Shown: positions 9,813-17,883 of the stretch, piece after piece
Layout: each line of letters starts with the position of its first letter
Numbering within the stretch: position 1 is the first letter of the stretch
DNA from: an uncultured Nitrosomonas sp.
GTDB lineage: Bacteria > Pseudomonadota > Gammaproteobacteria > Burkholderiales > Nitrosomonadaceae
Length of the DNA: 64,000 bases
Reading direction: 5' to 3'
Assembly (NCBI GenBank): GCA_949281375.1
Contig: CASDLT010000038.1
Location: 62,001 to 126,000 of the forward strand
Made by a program: the position numbers and the translations under genes
Notes under the pieces: model-generated
The model's database searches: none
Told to the model about the DNA's origin: nothing
The model's input: only the letters and a program-made list of their open reading frames with translations

Positions 9813-10553
9813 CTAAATAATTCCACCATTCACGCCAATCGTCTGGCCGGTAATCCAGCGTCCTTCGTCACTGACCAAAAACAGCACAACCTGCGCGATG
9901 TCATCCGTCTCGCCGATGCGGCCCAGCACCGACATGGCGGCCATGCGCTCAATATCGGCTGCAGTCTTGCCGGAACGAAACAATTCGGTATCCACGGGGC
10001 CAGGTAAAATGGCGTTGGCGGTAATTCCCCGCTTCCCGGCTTCACGGGCAAAAATACGCGTCAATTGCTCCACCGCAGCCTTGGTCGCAGCATAAACACC
10101 ATATTTGGGCAACATCACGCGGGTCACTGTGCTTGAAATGTTCACCACGCGGCCCTGATCGGCAAGTCTGACAGCTGCTTCACGCAAGGTGTAAAAAACA
10201 CTCTTGAAATTCACCTCAATGCACTGATCGAACTCCTCGTCCTGAATATCAGCGATTTCCTTGAATAGAAGAATGCCGGCATTGTTCACCAAGATGTCGA
10301 TCTGCTTGAAATGCTCCAATGTCGCTTCAAACAACTGCCGCACCTGCACCGGATCGCTGACATCAGCCCTAATCACTCTGCATTCGCCACCACTGAAGGA
10401 AATTTCTCGTCGCACCCTCTCTGCGGCAGTATCATCATGAACGTAATTGATGATCACTTTAGCCCCTGCCTTCGCCAGCGCTTTGGCGATATCGGCGCCA
10501 ATCCCGCGTGAAGAGCCGGTAACAATGGCAACTTTTCCATGCAATGCTGGCAT
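9813..10553 (-). CDS. Short-chain dehydrogenase/reductase (SDR), FabG-like
   Basis: 246 residues of a classical SDR. The cofactor site is 'VTGSSRGIGADIAKAL' near residue 11, followed by 'ILVNNAGIL' and the catalytic 'NISSTV' Ser with 'YGVYAATKAAVEQL' (YxxxK). The C-terminal 'GQTIGVNGGII' is typical of FabG-like glucose/3-ketoacyl reductases. The substrate is not evident, and the isolated context away from fab genes argues against it being the main FabG. It lies between the ankyrin protein gene and ald on the same strand. Confidence 0.88.
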   Translation of the reverse strand: MPALHGKVAIVTGSSRGIGADIAKALAKAGAKVIINYVHDDTAAERVRREISFSGGECRVIRADVSDPVQVRQLFEATLEHFKQIDILVNNAGILLFKEIADIQDEEFDQCIEVNFKSVFYTLREAAVRLADQGRVVNISSTVTRVMLPKYGVYAATKAAVEQLTRIFAREAGKRGITANAILPGPVDTELFRSGKTAADIERMAAMSVLGRIGETDDIAQVVLFLVSDEGRWITGQTIGVNGGII

Positions 10554-10592
10554 CAGCAGACTCTCCCTGAAGCAATTTTCAACGAATACAGT

Positions 10593-11249
10593 TTATTCTG
10601 AAGCGCCATGACTGCTGAGTATTTGAACAATGCGCGGATACTCCCATTTCTTTGCCCAGTCCAGAGCACTTTCCCCCTGCTCATTCTTTCTGCGCACATC
10701 CGCGCCATGGCTCAACAACAATTGCACCGCATCGGTATGATTGCCTCTGACGGCCATCATCAGCGGGGTTGTGCCATTATCGGAAGGTGTGTCGACATTG
10801 GCTTTTTCATTCAAAAGCCAGCGCATGGTGGCCACATGACCATTGGTCGCGGCATACAATAAAGGATTCCACCCGGCATGGAGAATGTCTGCGCCGTGGC
10901 CATGCAACAGTTTGACCATATCGGTCTGGCCATGATAACTGGCAAGCATAATCGCTGTTTCCCGGTATTTGTTGCGAATGTTCACGTCTGCTCCTTTGTC
11001 GAGCAGAAGCTTCACCAGTGGGAGATTATTGGTCTTTGCAGCCATCATCAATGCCGTATACCCTTCAGAATTGACAAGATCAATACCAGCATTCTGCTGC
11101 AGTAATTTGGCCGCTTGCGAAACATTGCCCTGATCGACGGCCCAGAAAAAATCCTGCTGGACATCCGCAACAACAAGGGGTGACGCGCAGAATGCTATCA
11201 ACGCAATGGAAATTTTTCCGGAAAACACACTAGCCAGCCAGATTCTCAT
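10593..11249 (-). CDS. Ankyrin-repeat protein with signal peptide
   Basis: 218 residues. A signal peptide is visible at 1-28 ('IALIAFCASPLVVADV'), suggesting periplasmic location. Five or so ankyrin repeats fill residues 35-215, with motifs such as 'GYTALMMAAKTNNLPLVKLL' and 'GADVNIRNKYRETAIMLAS'. Ankyrin repeats mediate protein binding and no enzyme domain is present. The start overlaps the end of tatD by 20 bp, which implies translational coupling in the queD-tatD-ank run. Confidence 0.88.
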   Translation of the reverse strand: MRIWLASVFSGKISIALIAFCASPLVVADVQQDFFWAVDQGNVSQAAKLLQQNAGIDLVNSEGYTALMMAAKTNNLPLVKLLLDKGADVNIRNKYRETAIMLASYHGQTDMVKLLHGHGADILHAGWNPLLYAATNGHVATMRWLLNEKANVDTPSDNGTTPLMMAVRGNHTDAVQLLLSHGADVRRKNEQGESALDWAKKWEYPRIVQILSSHGASE

Positions 11250-12015
11250 CCTGCGTCACCTTAAACAGTGTGCAGAAATTAAACGTTGTTGCCCGCGCAA
11301 TTTCCTTGAGATCCGTCGCGCGCAGGCGGGCAATTTCTTCCGCCACATGACGTACGAAAGCGGGTTGATTGAGTTTACCGCGATGCGGCACGGGCGCCAG
11401 ATACGGCGAATCTGTCTCGATCAGCATCCTATCCAGCGGGATATTCTTTGCGACTTCCTTCAATGCCACTGCATTTTTAAAGGTTACGATACCCGAAAAC
11501 GAAATATAAAAATTCATCGCCATGGCTTGCTGAGCAACGTCCCAGCTTTCAGTAAAGCAATGCATGACGCCACCCACGTGATCAGCCCCCTCCTCTTTCA
11601 TGATGCGTAACGTATCTGCCGAAGCGGAACGGGTGTGGATGATCAACGGCTTATTGACGAGTTTTGCGGCGCGGATGTGCTGGCGAAACCGCTGGCGCTG
11701 CCATTCCAGATCTCCTTGCAAACGAAAATAATCCAGACCCGTTTCACCGATGGCGATGACCTTGGGATGATCGGCCAGCGCTGCAAGTTGATCGGCCTGC
11801 GGTTCAATTTCATTTTCATAATCCGGATGTACTCCCACTGATGCATACAGGTTTGCATGCGCTTCCGCCAAAGCTCTCACTCGTGGAAAATCCGGCAGGT
11901 TAACGCTGACGCATAATGCATGCGTGACTTGATGATCCTGCATGTTATGCAGCAGTTTGGGCAAATCATTTGCCAGATCAGGAAAATCAAGATGACAATG
12001 TGAATCGATGAACAT
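11230..12015 (-). CDS. TatD-family metal-dependent hydrolase / deoxyribonuclease
   Basis: 261 residues from ATG 12013-12015. The TatD signature 'FIDSHCHLDF' opens the protein (HxH metal ligands). 'AIGETGLDYF' and 'HTRSASADTL' follow, and 'LIETDSPYLAPVPHRGKLN' lies near residue 205. Such TIM-barrel enzymes are 3'-5' exonucleases or D-aminoacyl-tRNA deacylase-like proteins. An in-frame TTG at 12027 would add four residues, but the ATG directly before the HxH motif is the family-typical start. It is co-directional with queD, 18 bp downstream. Confidence 0.92.
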   Translation of the reverse strand: MFIDSHCHLDFPDLANDLPKLLHNMQDHQVTHALCVSVNLPDFPRVRALAEAHANLYASVGVHPDYENEIEPQADQLAALADHPKVIAIGETGLDYFRLQGDLEWQRQRFRQHIRAAKLVNKPLIIHTRSASADTLRIMKEEGADHVGGVMHCFTESWDVAQQAMAMNFYISFSGIVTFKNAVALKEVAKNIPLDRMLIETDSPYLAPVPHRGKLNQPAFVRHVAEEIARLRATDLKEIARATTFNFCTLFKVTQDENLAG

Positions 12016-12033
12016 AGATAATTTCAATCAAGG

Positions 12034-12483
12034 TTATATGGATTTACGAACTGCATCGGCCCAGCAATTGGGGGTTTCGAACAAGCGCACGTGTTCCAAT
12101 CGCAGATGATTACCATAGCTGTCCCGATACGCTGCGTCGAGAATTTTGAACGCAATGGAAACCAGATTCTCGGCAGTGGGTTGCACATCCAGCACCACTG
12201 TTTTGTGACCTTCGATGGATTGCAAAAATTGAAATACCCGAGTATCACCCGAATATACCAGAAATGCATGATCCCATTGATCAACCAGCACTGACTTGGC
12301 AATGCGCTTGACTTCGGAAAAATCCATCACCATGCCTTGCTCTGCCACGCCCTCGTCGGAGATAATATTACCAGATAGCGTAATTTCGATCACATAGCGA
12401 TGGCCATGTAGATGCCTGCATTGACTGTGATGGGTTGAAATTCGATGCCCCGCATCAAACTCCAGTTTGCGTGTGATTAACAT
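12034..12483 (-). CDS. queD: 6-carboxy-5,6,7,8-tetrahydropterin synthase (QueD)
   Basis: 149 residues from ATG 12481-12483. Zinc ligands are in 'FDAGHRIS' and 'RHLHGHRY', with 'CRHLHGH' carrying the catalytic Cys region. The C-terminal 'VRLFETPNCWAD' is family-typical. The enzyme converts 7,8-dihydroneopterin triphosphate to 6-carboxytetrahydropterin in the queuosine/7-deazaguanine pathway. In-frame starts at 12525 (ATG) and 12534 (TTG) would add 14-17 residues and overlap the divergent radical SAM start. 'MLITRKLEFDAGHR' is the usual N-terminus, so the shorter form is preferred. Confidence 0.9.
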   Translation of the reverse strand: MLITRKLEFDAGHRISTHHSQCRHLHGHRYVIEITLSGNIISDEGVAEQGMVMDFSEVKRIAKSVLVDQWDHAFLVYSGDTRVFQFLQSIEGHKTVVLDVQPTAENLVSIAFKILDAAYRDSYGNHLRLEHVRLFETPNCWADAVRKSI

Positions 12484-12524
12484 ACCAACAAATTCGCGAG
12501 TGCCAAATAGGTGGAATTGTAACA

Positions 12525-13385
12525 TTGCAAACAAAGTCTGAACGATTGAGTACTACCGATCATAGTCGCGACAGCGCTGGGCTTACCTATGTGTATCCCG
12601 TAATCTCACGTCGCGCAGGCGGAGTGTCGATAGGTATCAATCTAAATCCCAACAATGCCTGCAACTGGCGCTGCATCTACTGCCAGGTACCGAACCTGAA
12701 ACGCGGCGCCGCCCCACGGATCAACCTCGACAGGCTCGATACCGAGCTGCGTTATTTTTTGCGGGAAATAATTCATGGCGATTTCTTGGAACAGCATGTG
12801 CCACCTGAAGCGCGAAAAATACGCGATATCGCTTTATCGGGCAACGGCGAACCCACTAGCGCCAAAGAATTTGAACAGGTTATTGACATGATTGGCGCTG
12901 CAATGAAAGATTTTGATCTGCCAGACGATATCAAATTGGTGCTGATCACCAATGGCAGTCTTGTTTTCCGCTCAGCAGTTCAAGCGGGTATACGCAAGAT
13001 GTCGCAACTGAACGGCGAAGTATGGTTCAAATTTGATCGTGCGTCGACGGCAGAACGGCAGCGTGTCAACAATAGCCGCATCAGCTTGGACAAAATTCGC
13101 AATCATTTGCGCATTGCAGCGCCTTTATGTTCAACCTGGATACAAACCTGTGTATTCCAAATCAATGGTGAACCGCCAAGTGACACTGAAGTCCGAGCTT
13201 ATTTGCAGTTTCTCAGCAGCCTGATCGTTGAGAGGATACCCGTCCAGGGCGTTTTGCTATATGGAATAGCACGTCCTTCATTGCAACCCGAAGCACCCGA
13301 ATTATCCCGCGTCAGTACTCCCTGGCTTACTGCGTTCAGTGAAAAAATCCAGTTGCTGGGACTGTCTGTCCGCCTCAATCCTTGA
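12525..13385 (+). CDS. Radical SAM protein of unknown substrate (COG0731-like)
   Basis: 286 residues with the cluster motif 'CNWRCIYCQVP' (CX3CX2C) near residue 49 and 'LSGNGEPTSAKEF' as the SAM-binding GEPT-type loop. The rest is a partial TIM barrel with no additional iron-sulfur cluster motif that I can see. The Cys motif context (C-N-W-R-C-I-Y-C-Q) differs from QueE (which has CNLWCxYCDT), so despite lying next to queD I do not call it QueE. The start is TTG at 12525, with AGGTGG about 11 bp upstream. It is divergent from queD and may share a promoter region. Confidence 0.78.
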   Translation: MQTKSERLSTTDHSRDSAGLTYVYPVISRRAGGVSIGINLNPNNACNWRCIYCQVPNLKRGAAPRINLDRLDTELRYFLREIIHGDFLEQHVPPEARKIRDIALSGNGEPTSAKEFEQVIDMIGAAMKDFDLPDDIKLVLITNGSLVFRSAVQAGIRKMSQLNGEVWFKFDRASTAERQRVNNSRISLDKIRNHLRIAAPLCSTWIQTCVFQINGEPPSDTEVRAYLQFLSSLIVERIPVQGVLLYGIARPSLQPEAPELSRVSTPWLTAFSEKIQLLGLSVRLNP

Positions 13386-13604
13386 ATGTACGTTCTTCAC
13401 TTTCTCAACGACCAACAAAAAACAACACATGACTATAGATTTGGAATCGCACGTTCAGCAGATCTTTTGTAACAAATTTACAACAAGCGGTTCTTTTTTG
13501 ATATTTATCAATATGCGCAGTATATATTACTGATATCTAATGCATTTAATTTCAACATGTTAAAAATACTGGCAAGCGCACAACATTCCGGCTTAATTCT
13601 GCGC

Positions 13605-13632
13605 TTGGAGATAAATCGTTATCTCTTATAAT
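13605..13632 (+). promoter_or_regulatory. Predicted sigma70-type promoter for the alginate-export-type porin
   Basis: TTGGAG at 13605-13610 and a perfect TATAAT at 13627-13632 are spaced by 16 bp, 138 bp upstream of the porin ATG. The surrounding stretch 13386-13769 is A+T-rich and otherwise holds no supported gene. Consensus match only; no transcription start evidence. Confidence 0.5.
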
Positions 13633-13769
13633 AGCGGCCTTGATCATCTTGAAAAACAATGTCATACCTATTCAATAGTTTTTAATGAGAGAAAAAATTA
13701 TTGCTGTTCGGTAACGCCAGTTGCATTAATTTTACGTTTGATACTCATCCATACCACAGGAGTTTTTTA

Positions 13770-15488
13770 ATGAATTCACGTAGCCCTTTTTCTTTTTCAG
13801 CAAACTCGATTGCTGAATTAAAAGTGCATTTGAACAACAACTTTCGTCACTGGCGACTCAGGCTCGGCTTAGGGTGTATCGGGACGCTGCTGTGCTTGAC
13901 TTCTCAAGCCCAAAGCACCAGTCCATCACCGGCAACGAGCGGCGCCGCTGCTGCGCCTTCTACTCCTGCGGCTGCATCAGCCCCGGCTGCCACATCTGCA
14001 AGTCCAACCGGTGATTACGATAAGACCAAAGTACCTTTCGTCAGCACTCCATCACGCCCTGGTTTATTCATGCTGCCACCTGCAGGGCCAGGTTATTACT
14101 CACTGTGGGATCTGATTACCAGCAATAAGCGGGAAAAACCACCAGTAGCGCCTTATGCACCCTTCGCATTGCTCACCACACCGGCTTATGACATTGATTT
14201 TCGCTATCTAGCTACGCCTGGACATGAAAAAGATTTATTCGATCCTGTTAAAAGGATCGAACTGGGCAGCGATTGGTTATTGTCGTTTGGCGGTAGTTTT
14301 TGGTATCGCTACACGCATGAAACCGACAGCCGTTTAAATGCAGCAGATGTTAACAATGACTTCCATTTGCTGCGGACTCGCTTCCATGCAGATTTATGGT
14401 ATCGCGACAAGGTCCGCTTATTCGCCGAATTACTGGACGCTCGCGCTTTTGGCACTGAACTGCCGCCTTTGGTGACCGACCGGAATCACGCAGACATACT
14501 GAATATGTTTGCCGATATCAAACTAGCGAATATCAATAATGGCCCGGCCTATATTCGTGTGGGCCGCCAGGAATTGATGTATGGTTCGCAACGTTTGATA
14601 TCAACCCTGGACTGGGTCAACACCCGCAGGACGTTCCAGGGTGTCAAAACCTTCTGGCGTACGCCTGAATGGGATGTCGATGCATTCTGGGTAAGACCGA
14701 TGATTATTGAAAAAGGCAATGTTGACAATTGGGATACCCAACAGAACTTCTTCGGTCTATGGGCTACCAACAAACCCAAGCCTGGACATACCATCGATCT
14801 CTATTTCCTGAGCCTTATCAATGATCGCACCGTGACCGCAGCCAATCTGCAAGCGGGCAATATCCTGCAAGGCAATGCCGACACCCATACCCTTGGTGGC
14901 CGCTTCGCGGGTAATTTCGACAATCTGTTGTATGAATTGGAAGGTATGTATCAGTTCGGTAAACGTTCCAACCTGGATGTATCCGCTTTTGCGGTTGCCA
15001 CAGGGGTGGGTTATCGATTACCGCTGCCGATGAATCCACAAGGCTGGATTCGTTACGATTTCGCTTCCGGCGACAGCAGTTCAACCGATGGCAGAAGCAA
15101 TACCTTCAACCAGCTTTTCCCATTCGGACATTACTATCTTGGGTTTCTGGATCGGGTTGGACGGCAAAATATTCATGACATCAACGCCCAATTCACGATG
15201 CAGCCGATGCCTTGGATCACGTTCATTACCCAATATCATCGGTTCTATTTAGCGAACAATCGGGACTATCTTTACAACGCCGCTGGCGCAGCTACGTTGC
15301 GTGACGTCACCGGTCAATCTGGCAGCCATGTCGGTGATGAGCTTGATTTCCGCTTGAATCTGCATGTCAGCCGACATCAGGATGTATTGCTTGGTTATTC
15401 CAAAATGTGGAGTGGTGAGTTTCTGGAAAAACTACGCAGAGGGGCTGATCCCGACTTGTTCTACGTTCAATACAACTTCCGCTTTTAA
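13770..15488 (+). CDS. Alginate-export-family (AlgE-like) outer-membrane beta-barrel porin
   Basis: 572 residues from ATG 13770, fixed by ACAGGAG at 13757-13763. An upstream in-frame start at 13701 is not supported by a ribosome site. A long N-terminal signal region ends near 'LLCLTSQAQS'. Residues ~50-95 are a low-complexity Ala/Pro/Ser/Thr linker, followed by an Alginate_exp-type barrel with alternating aromatic strands and a C-terminal Phe ('YVQYNFRF'), as in outer-membrane proteins. The motif 'YIRVGRQELMYGSQRL' is typical of the family. The actual solute is unknown; many bacteria without alginate have these porins. Confidence 0.85.
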   Translation: MNSRSPFSFSANSIAELKVHLNNNFRHWRLRLGLGCIGTLLCLTSQAQSTSPSPATSGAAAAPSTPAAASAPAATSASPTGDYDKTKVPFVSTPSRPGLFMLPPAGPGYYSLWDLITSNKREKPPVAPYAPFALLTTPAYDIDFRYLATPGHEKDLFDPVKRIELGSDWLLSFGGSFWYRYTHETDSRLNAADVNNDFHLLRTRFHADLWYRDKVRLFAELLDARAFGTELPPLVTDRNHADILNMFADIKLANINNGPAYIRVGRQELMYGSQRLISTLDWVNTRRTFQGVKTFWRTPEWDVDAFWVRPMIIEKGNVDNWDTQQNFFGLWATNKPKPGHTIDLYFLSLINDRTVTAANLQAGNILQGNADTHTLGGRFAGNFDNLLYELEGMYQFGKRSNLDVSAFAVATGVGYRLPLPMNPQGWIRYDFASGDSSSTDGRSNTFNQLFPFGHYYLGFLDRVGRQNIHDINAQFTMQPMPWITFITQYHRFYLANNRDYLYNAAGAATLRDVTGQSGSHVGDELDFRLNLHVSRHQDVLLGYSKMWSGEFLEKLRRGADPDLFYVQYNFRF

Positions 15489-15509
15489 GGTGTTACGCCT
15501 ATAAATGCA

Positions 15510-15547
15510 GCAACGGCAGCGGAGACACGCTGTCGTTGCAGTTTTTA
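15510..15547 (+). terminator. Rho-independent terminator after the porin gene
   Basis: A 12-bp stem with one G-T pair: left arm GCAACGGCAGCG (15510-15521), loop GAGACA, right arm CGCTGTCGTTGC (15528-15539), followed by A and GTTTTTA. It lies 21 bp after the porin stop and also separates it from the convergent hydrolase gene. Confidence 0.85.
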
Positions 15548-15581
15548 CAGTGCCTCAGCACTTGAGTGTTCACGCTGATCC

Positions 15582-16475
15582 TTACTGATTCAGAATAAAA
15601 TCCCGTACGATATTTATTTGCACCTCATCCATCAGCATCGGCGCATGTCCAATACCCGGCAATTCGGCGATGCGAGCTTTTGGGCCACGAACCTTCATCG
15701 CTTGTGCAGTTTCAACCGACAATATATCCGATTGCATTCCCCGCAATACCAAAGTCGGTATCGTCAGTTGATCCCATTGCTTCCACAAATCTATATCCTT
15801 GATTTCATGGGCTTTAAAACTAATGGAAATTCTTGGATCATAACGAAAACCAAACGACCCATCGTCATATTCCCGCGCACTATGAACCGCCATATGATTC
15901 CATTGCTCTTCGGTCAACGGGCCAAATGATATCGAGATCATTTTCATATATTGCTTGAATTCTTCGAAATTATTGAAGCGCATATCCTTACCGACATAAT
16001 CGGCTATCCGCGTCAGCGCTATTGCTGGTATTAACGGACCGATATCGCTCATTATCAGCTTGCTGATGGAAAAAGACTGATGAGGTTGAATGGCTACAAA
16101 CATACCGATCAAACCACCCAATGAAATGCCCACCCAGTCGAATGTGACGGGTTCTTGATATTGGCTTTGAATATGTTCCACCAATGACATTGCATCGGAA
16201 AGATATAATCGGTAATTGTCATAATCCTGTGCCTGACCCAACCAATCACTCTGGCCTCGTCCGACGATATCGACACAAATAACCCTGCAATCCGTCTCCA
16301 ATGCACGCGCCAGATAGTCAAAGTCGCGGCAATTGCGGGTCAGCCCATGCACGCAGATGACGACATGCCGATTATGCCGATCCCCCCAATCGGTATACGC
16401 AATATGGTGAGGTTCTTTTTGCTCGCCATCGTCGGATGGCGTAGGTACTAATAGTCGATGCACAGGTATTTTCAT
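15582..16475 (-). CDS. Alpha/beta hydrolase
   Basis: 297 residues. The oxyanion region is 'VICVHGLTRNCRDFDYLA', the nucleophile elbow 'WVGISLGGLIGM' (Ser), with a cap domain around 150-220 and the catalytic Asp/His in 'MQSDILS' and 'GIGHAPML'. A soluble cytoplasmic esterase/hydrolase, substrate unknown. The gene has no co-directional partner. The upstream 380 bp contains a dispersed repeat and the divergent LpxK-like gene. Confidence 0.88.
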   Translation of the reverse strand: MKIPVHRLLVPTPSDDGEQKEPHHIAYTDWGDRHNRHVVICVHGLTRNCRDFDYLARALETDCRVICVDIVGRGQSDWLGQAQDYDNYRLYLSDAMSLVEHIQSQYQEPVTFDWVGISLGGLIGMFVAIQPHQSFSISKLIMSDIGPLIPAIALTRIADYVGKDMRFNNFEEFKQYMKMISISFGPLTEEQWNHMAVHSAREYDDGSFGFRYDPRISISFKAHEIKDIDLWKQWDQLTIPTLVLRGMQSDILSVETAQAMKVRGPKARIAELPGIGHAPMLMDEVQINIVRDFILNQ

Positions 16476-16651
16476 AATGAATACTATCCTGGTTCAATGG
16501 GAGGGCATGATGTGCTCCTCATGGAATGCTCATAAAACCCAAGCAATTTTCGCCCAGACAGTTACAATAAATCAAATTCTCCTTGTTGCATTGCTGTCAC
16601 ATATAAATTCTTATGCATTAAATTAGACGTTTATACGAATGGTCACATAGA

Positions 16652-16796
16652 GGAAAACGCTGATTAATTCAACGAACGTAATGAAGTGCCACGCGCACGG
16701 AACGCAACAACCGAGACATATCAATCTGATAGGCCAGGGAGTGAGCACCCGCACCACGAAGCAATTCGCTCGCGCAGTCAATCAATCGGCGCTTCC
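16652..16796 (+). repeat. Dispersed MITE-like repeat, copy B (best-preserved ends)
   Basis: About 145 bp. The left end GGAAAACGCTGATTAATTC is answered by the right end AATCAATCGGCGCTTCC as an imperfect inverted repeat. Inner blocks shared with the other copies: GCGCACGGAACGCA, ACATATCAATCTGATAGG (itself a small hairpin) and GAAGCAATTCGCTCG. It sits between the divergent hydrolase and LpxK-like genes. The remainder of 16476-16858 is A+T-rich with no gene seen. Confidence 0.75.
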
Positions 16797-16858
16797 AAAA
16801 AGGAAATGATGAAATATTATAACGATCACGAGGTCGGCACCCCACACCGAGCCTTAAA

Positions 16859-17881
16859 ATGAAACTGTCGGAACTCTATTGGCATCGCATTACACCGCTC
16901 CACTTGATTTTGTGGCCCCTTAGTGTCGTGTATGGCTGGTTTCTGACACTCAAAAAATTATGTTATTGGCTGGACATATGTCCTTCGGTTACCCTGCCTG
17001 TGCCGGTTGTCATTCTGGACAGCATCAGTGTCGATGATGGCGGTAAAACACCATTGATCATCTGGTTTGTCGAAATTCTCTTCAAACAGGGATACCATCC
17101 CGGCATCATCACCCGCGGCAATGCGGACAATCCAGGATCTCCGGCTGCCGTCAATGCCTCCAGCGATCCTGGAATAGTAGGAGCCAGAACAGTTTTTCTA
17201 GCTCAACGGTGTGGAACTATTTGTCCGGTCTGGATTGGAGATGACCGTGTCGCGACGGCACAGGCGCTTCTTGAGGCCCACCCTGGATGCGATATCATCA
17301 TCAGTAATGATGGCCTGCACGATTATCGCTTGAATCGTGACCTTGTCATCGTTACCGTCGACTTTTCCGAACAAAGCATTGGAAATGGCCTGGTCATACC
17401 GGCAGGCCCGCTACGCACTCATCCACGTTCATTGAAGACCATCGACTTCATCACCACGAGCGGCAAGAATCATCATCAACTCGATACTCGCCAGTGGCGT
17501 CAGACTTATCCGGTGAAACTGATCAATGAGGTGGCTTACAATGTACTCCAGCCGGATCGTCGAACCTTAATTTCAGAATTCAAGCACAGCAAGATGCACA
17601 TCGTAACCGATGAAAATAATGCGATAAGAATGTTTGATTTGATACAAACACAAAAATTAGATGCAGATCTGCACACATTTCCAGACAACCATCGCTATAT
17701 CTCTGCCGACCTTCATTTTCCCGAAGCAGAGGTCGTTTTGCTACCCGAAGAAAATGCAGTTCAATGTCGGCAGTTTGCGCCGCAAACCTTATGGGCGATT
17801 CCGAATGATATTTGGGCAGATGGCGCTCTCCACGCTGCTCTGTTGAAGAAGCTCAACAATGAAAAACATGAACTGAACTGA
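16859..17881 (+). CDS. LpxK-like protein with degenerate catalytic motifs (putative pseudoenzyme)
   Basis: 340 residues that align by eye with tetraacyldisaccharide 4'-kinase along the whole length: N-terminal hydrophobic segment (about 15-38), P-loop region, 'DGLHDYRLNRD', 'NGLVIPAGPLR' and a C-terminal half of normal length. Key positions are altered. The usual VGNxxxGGxGKTP P-loop reads 'LDSISVDDGGKTP'; SRGYG reads 'TRGNA'; GDEP reads 'GART'; DDGLQH reads 'NDGLHD'; TEKDAVKC near the end reads 'PEENAVQC'. In characterised LpxK these include nucleotide-binding and catalytic acidic residues. The ORF is intact, so a changed role under selection is possible. A functional lpxK would have to lie elsewhere. 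Confidence 0.7.
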   Translation: MKLSELYWHRITPLHLILWPLSVVYGWFLTLKKLCYWLDICPSVTLPVPVVILDSISVDDGGKTPLIIWFVEILFKQGYHPGIITRGNADNPGSPAAVNASSDPGIVGARTVFLAQRCGTICPVWIGDDRVATAQALLEAHPGCDIIISNDGLHDYRLNRDLVIVTVDFSEQSIGNGLVIPAGPLRTHPRSLKTIDFITTSGKNHHQLDTRQWRQTYPVKLINEVAYNVLQPDRRTLISEFKHSKMHIVTDENNAIRMFDLIQTQKLDADLHTFPDNHRYISADLHFPEAEVVLLPEENAVQCRQFAPQTLWAIPNDIWADGALHAALLKKLNNEKHELN

Positions 17882-17883
17882 GT

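Noticed and set aside
12525-13385. Radical SAM protein as QueE
   Set aside because: The Cys motif context and length (286 residues) do not fit QueE, which has a CX14CX2C or CNLWCxYC-type motif and about 210-240 residues.
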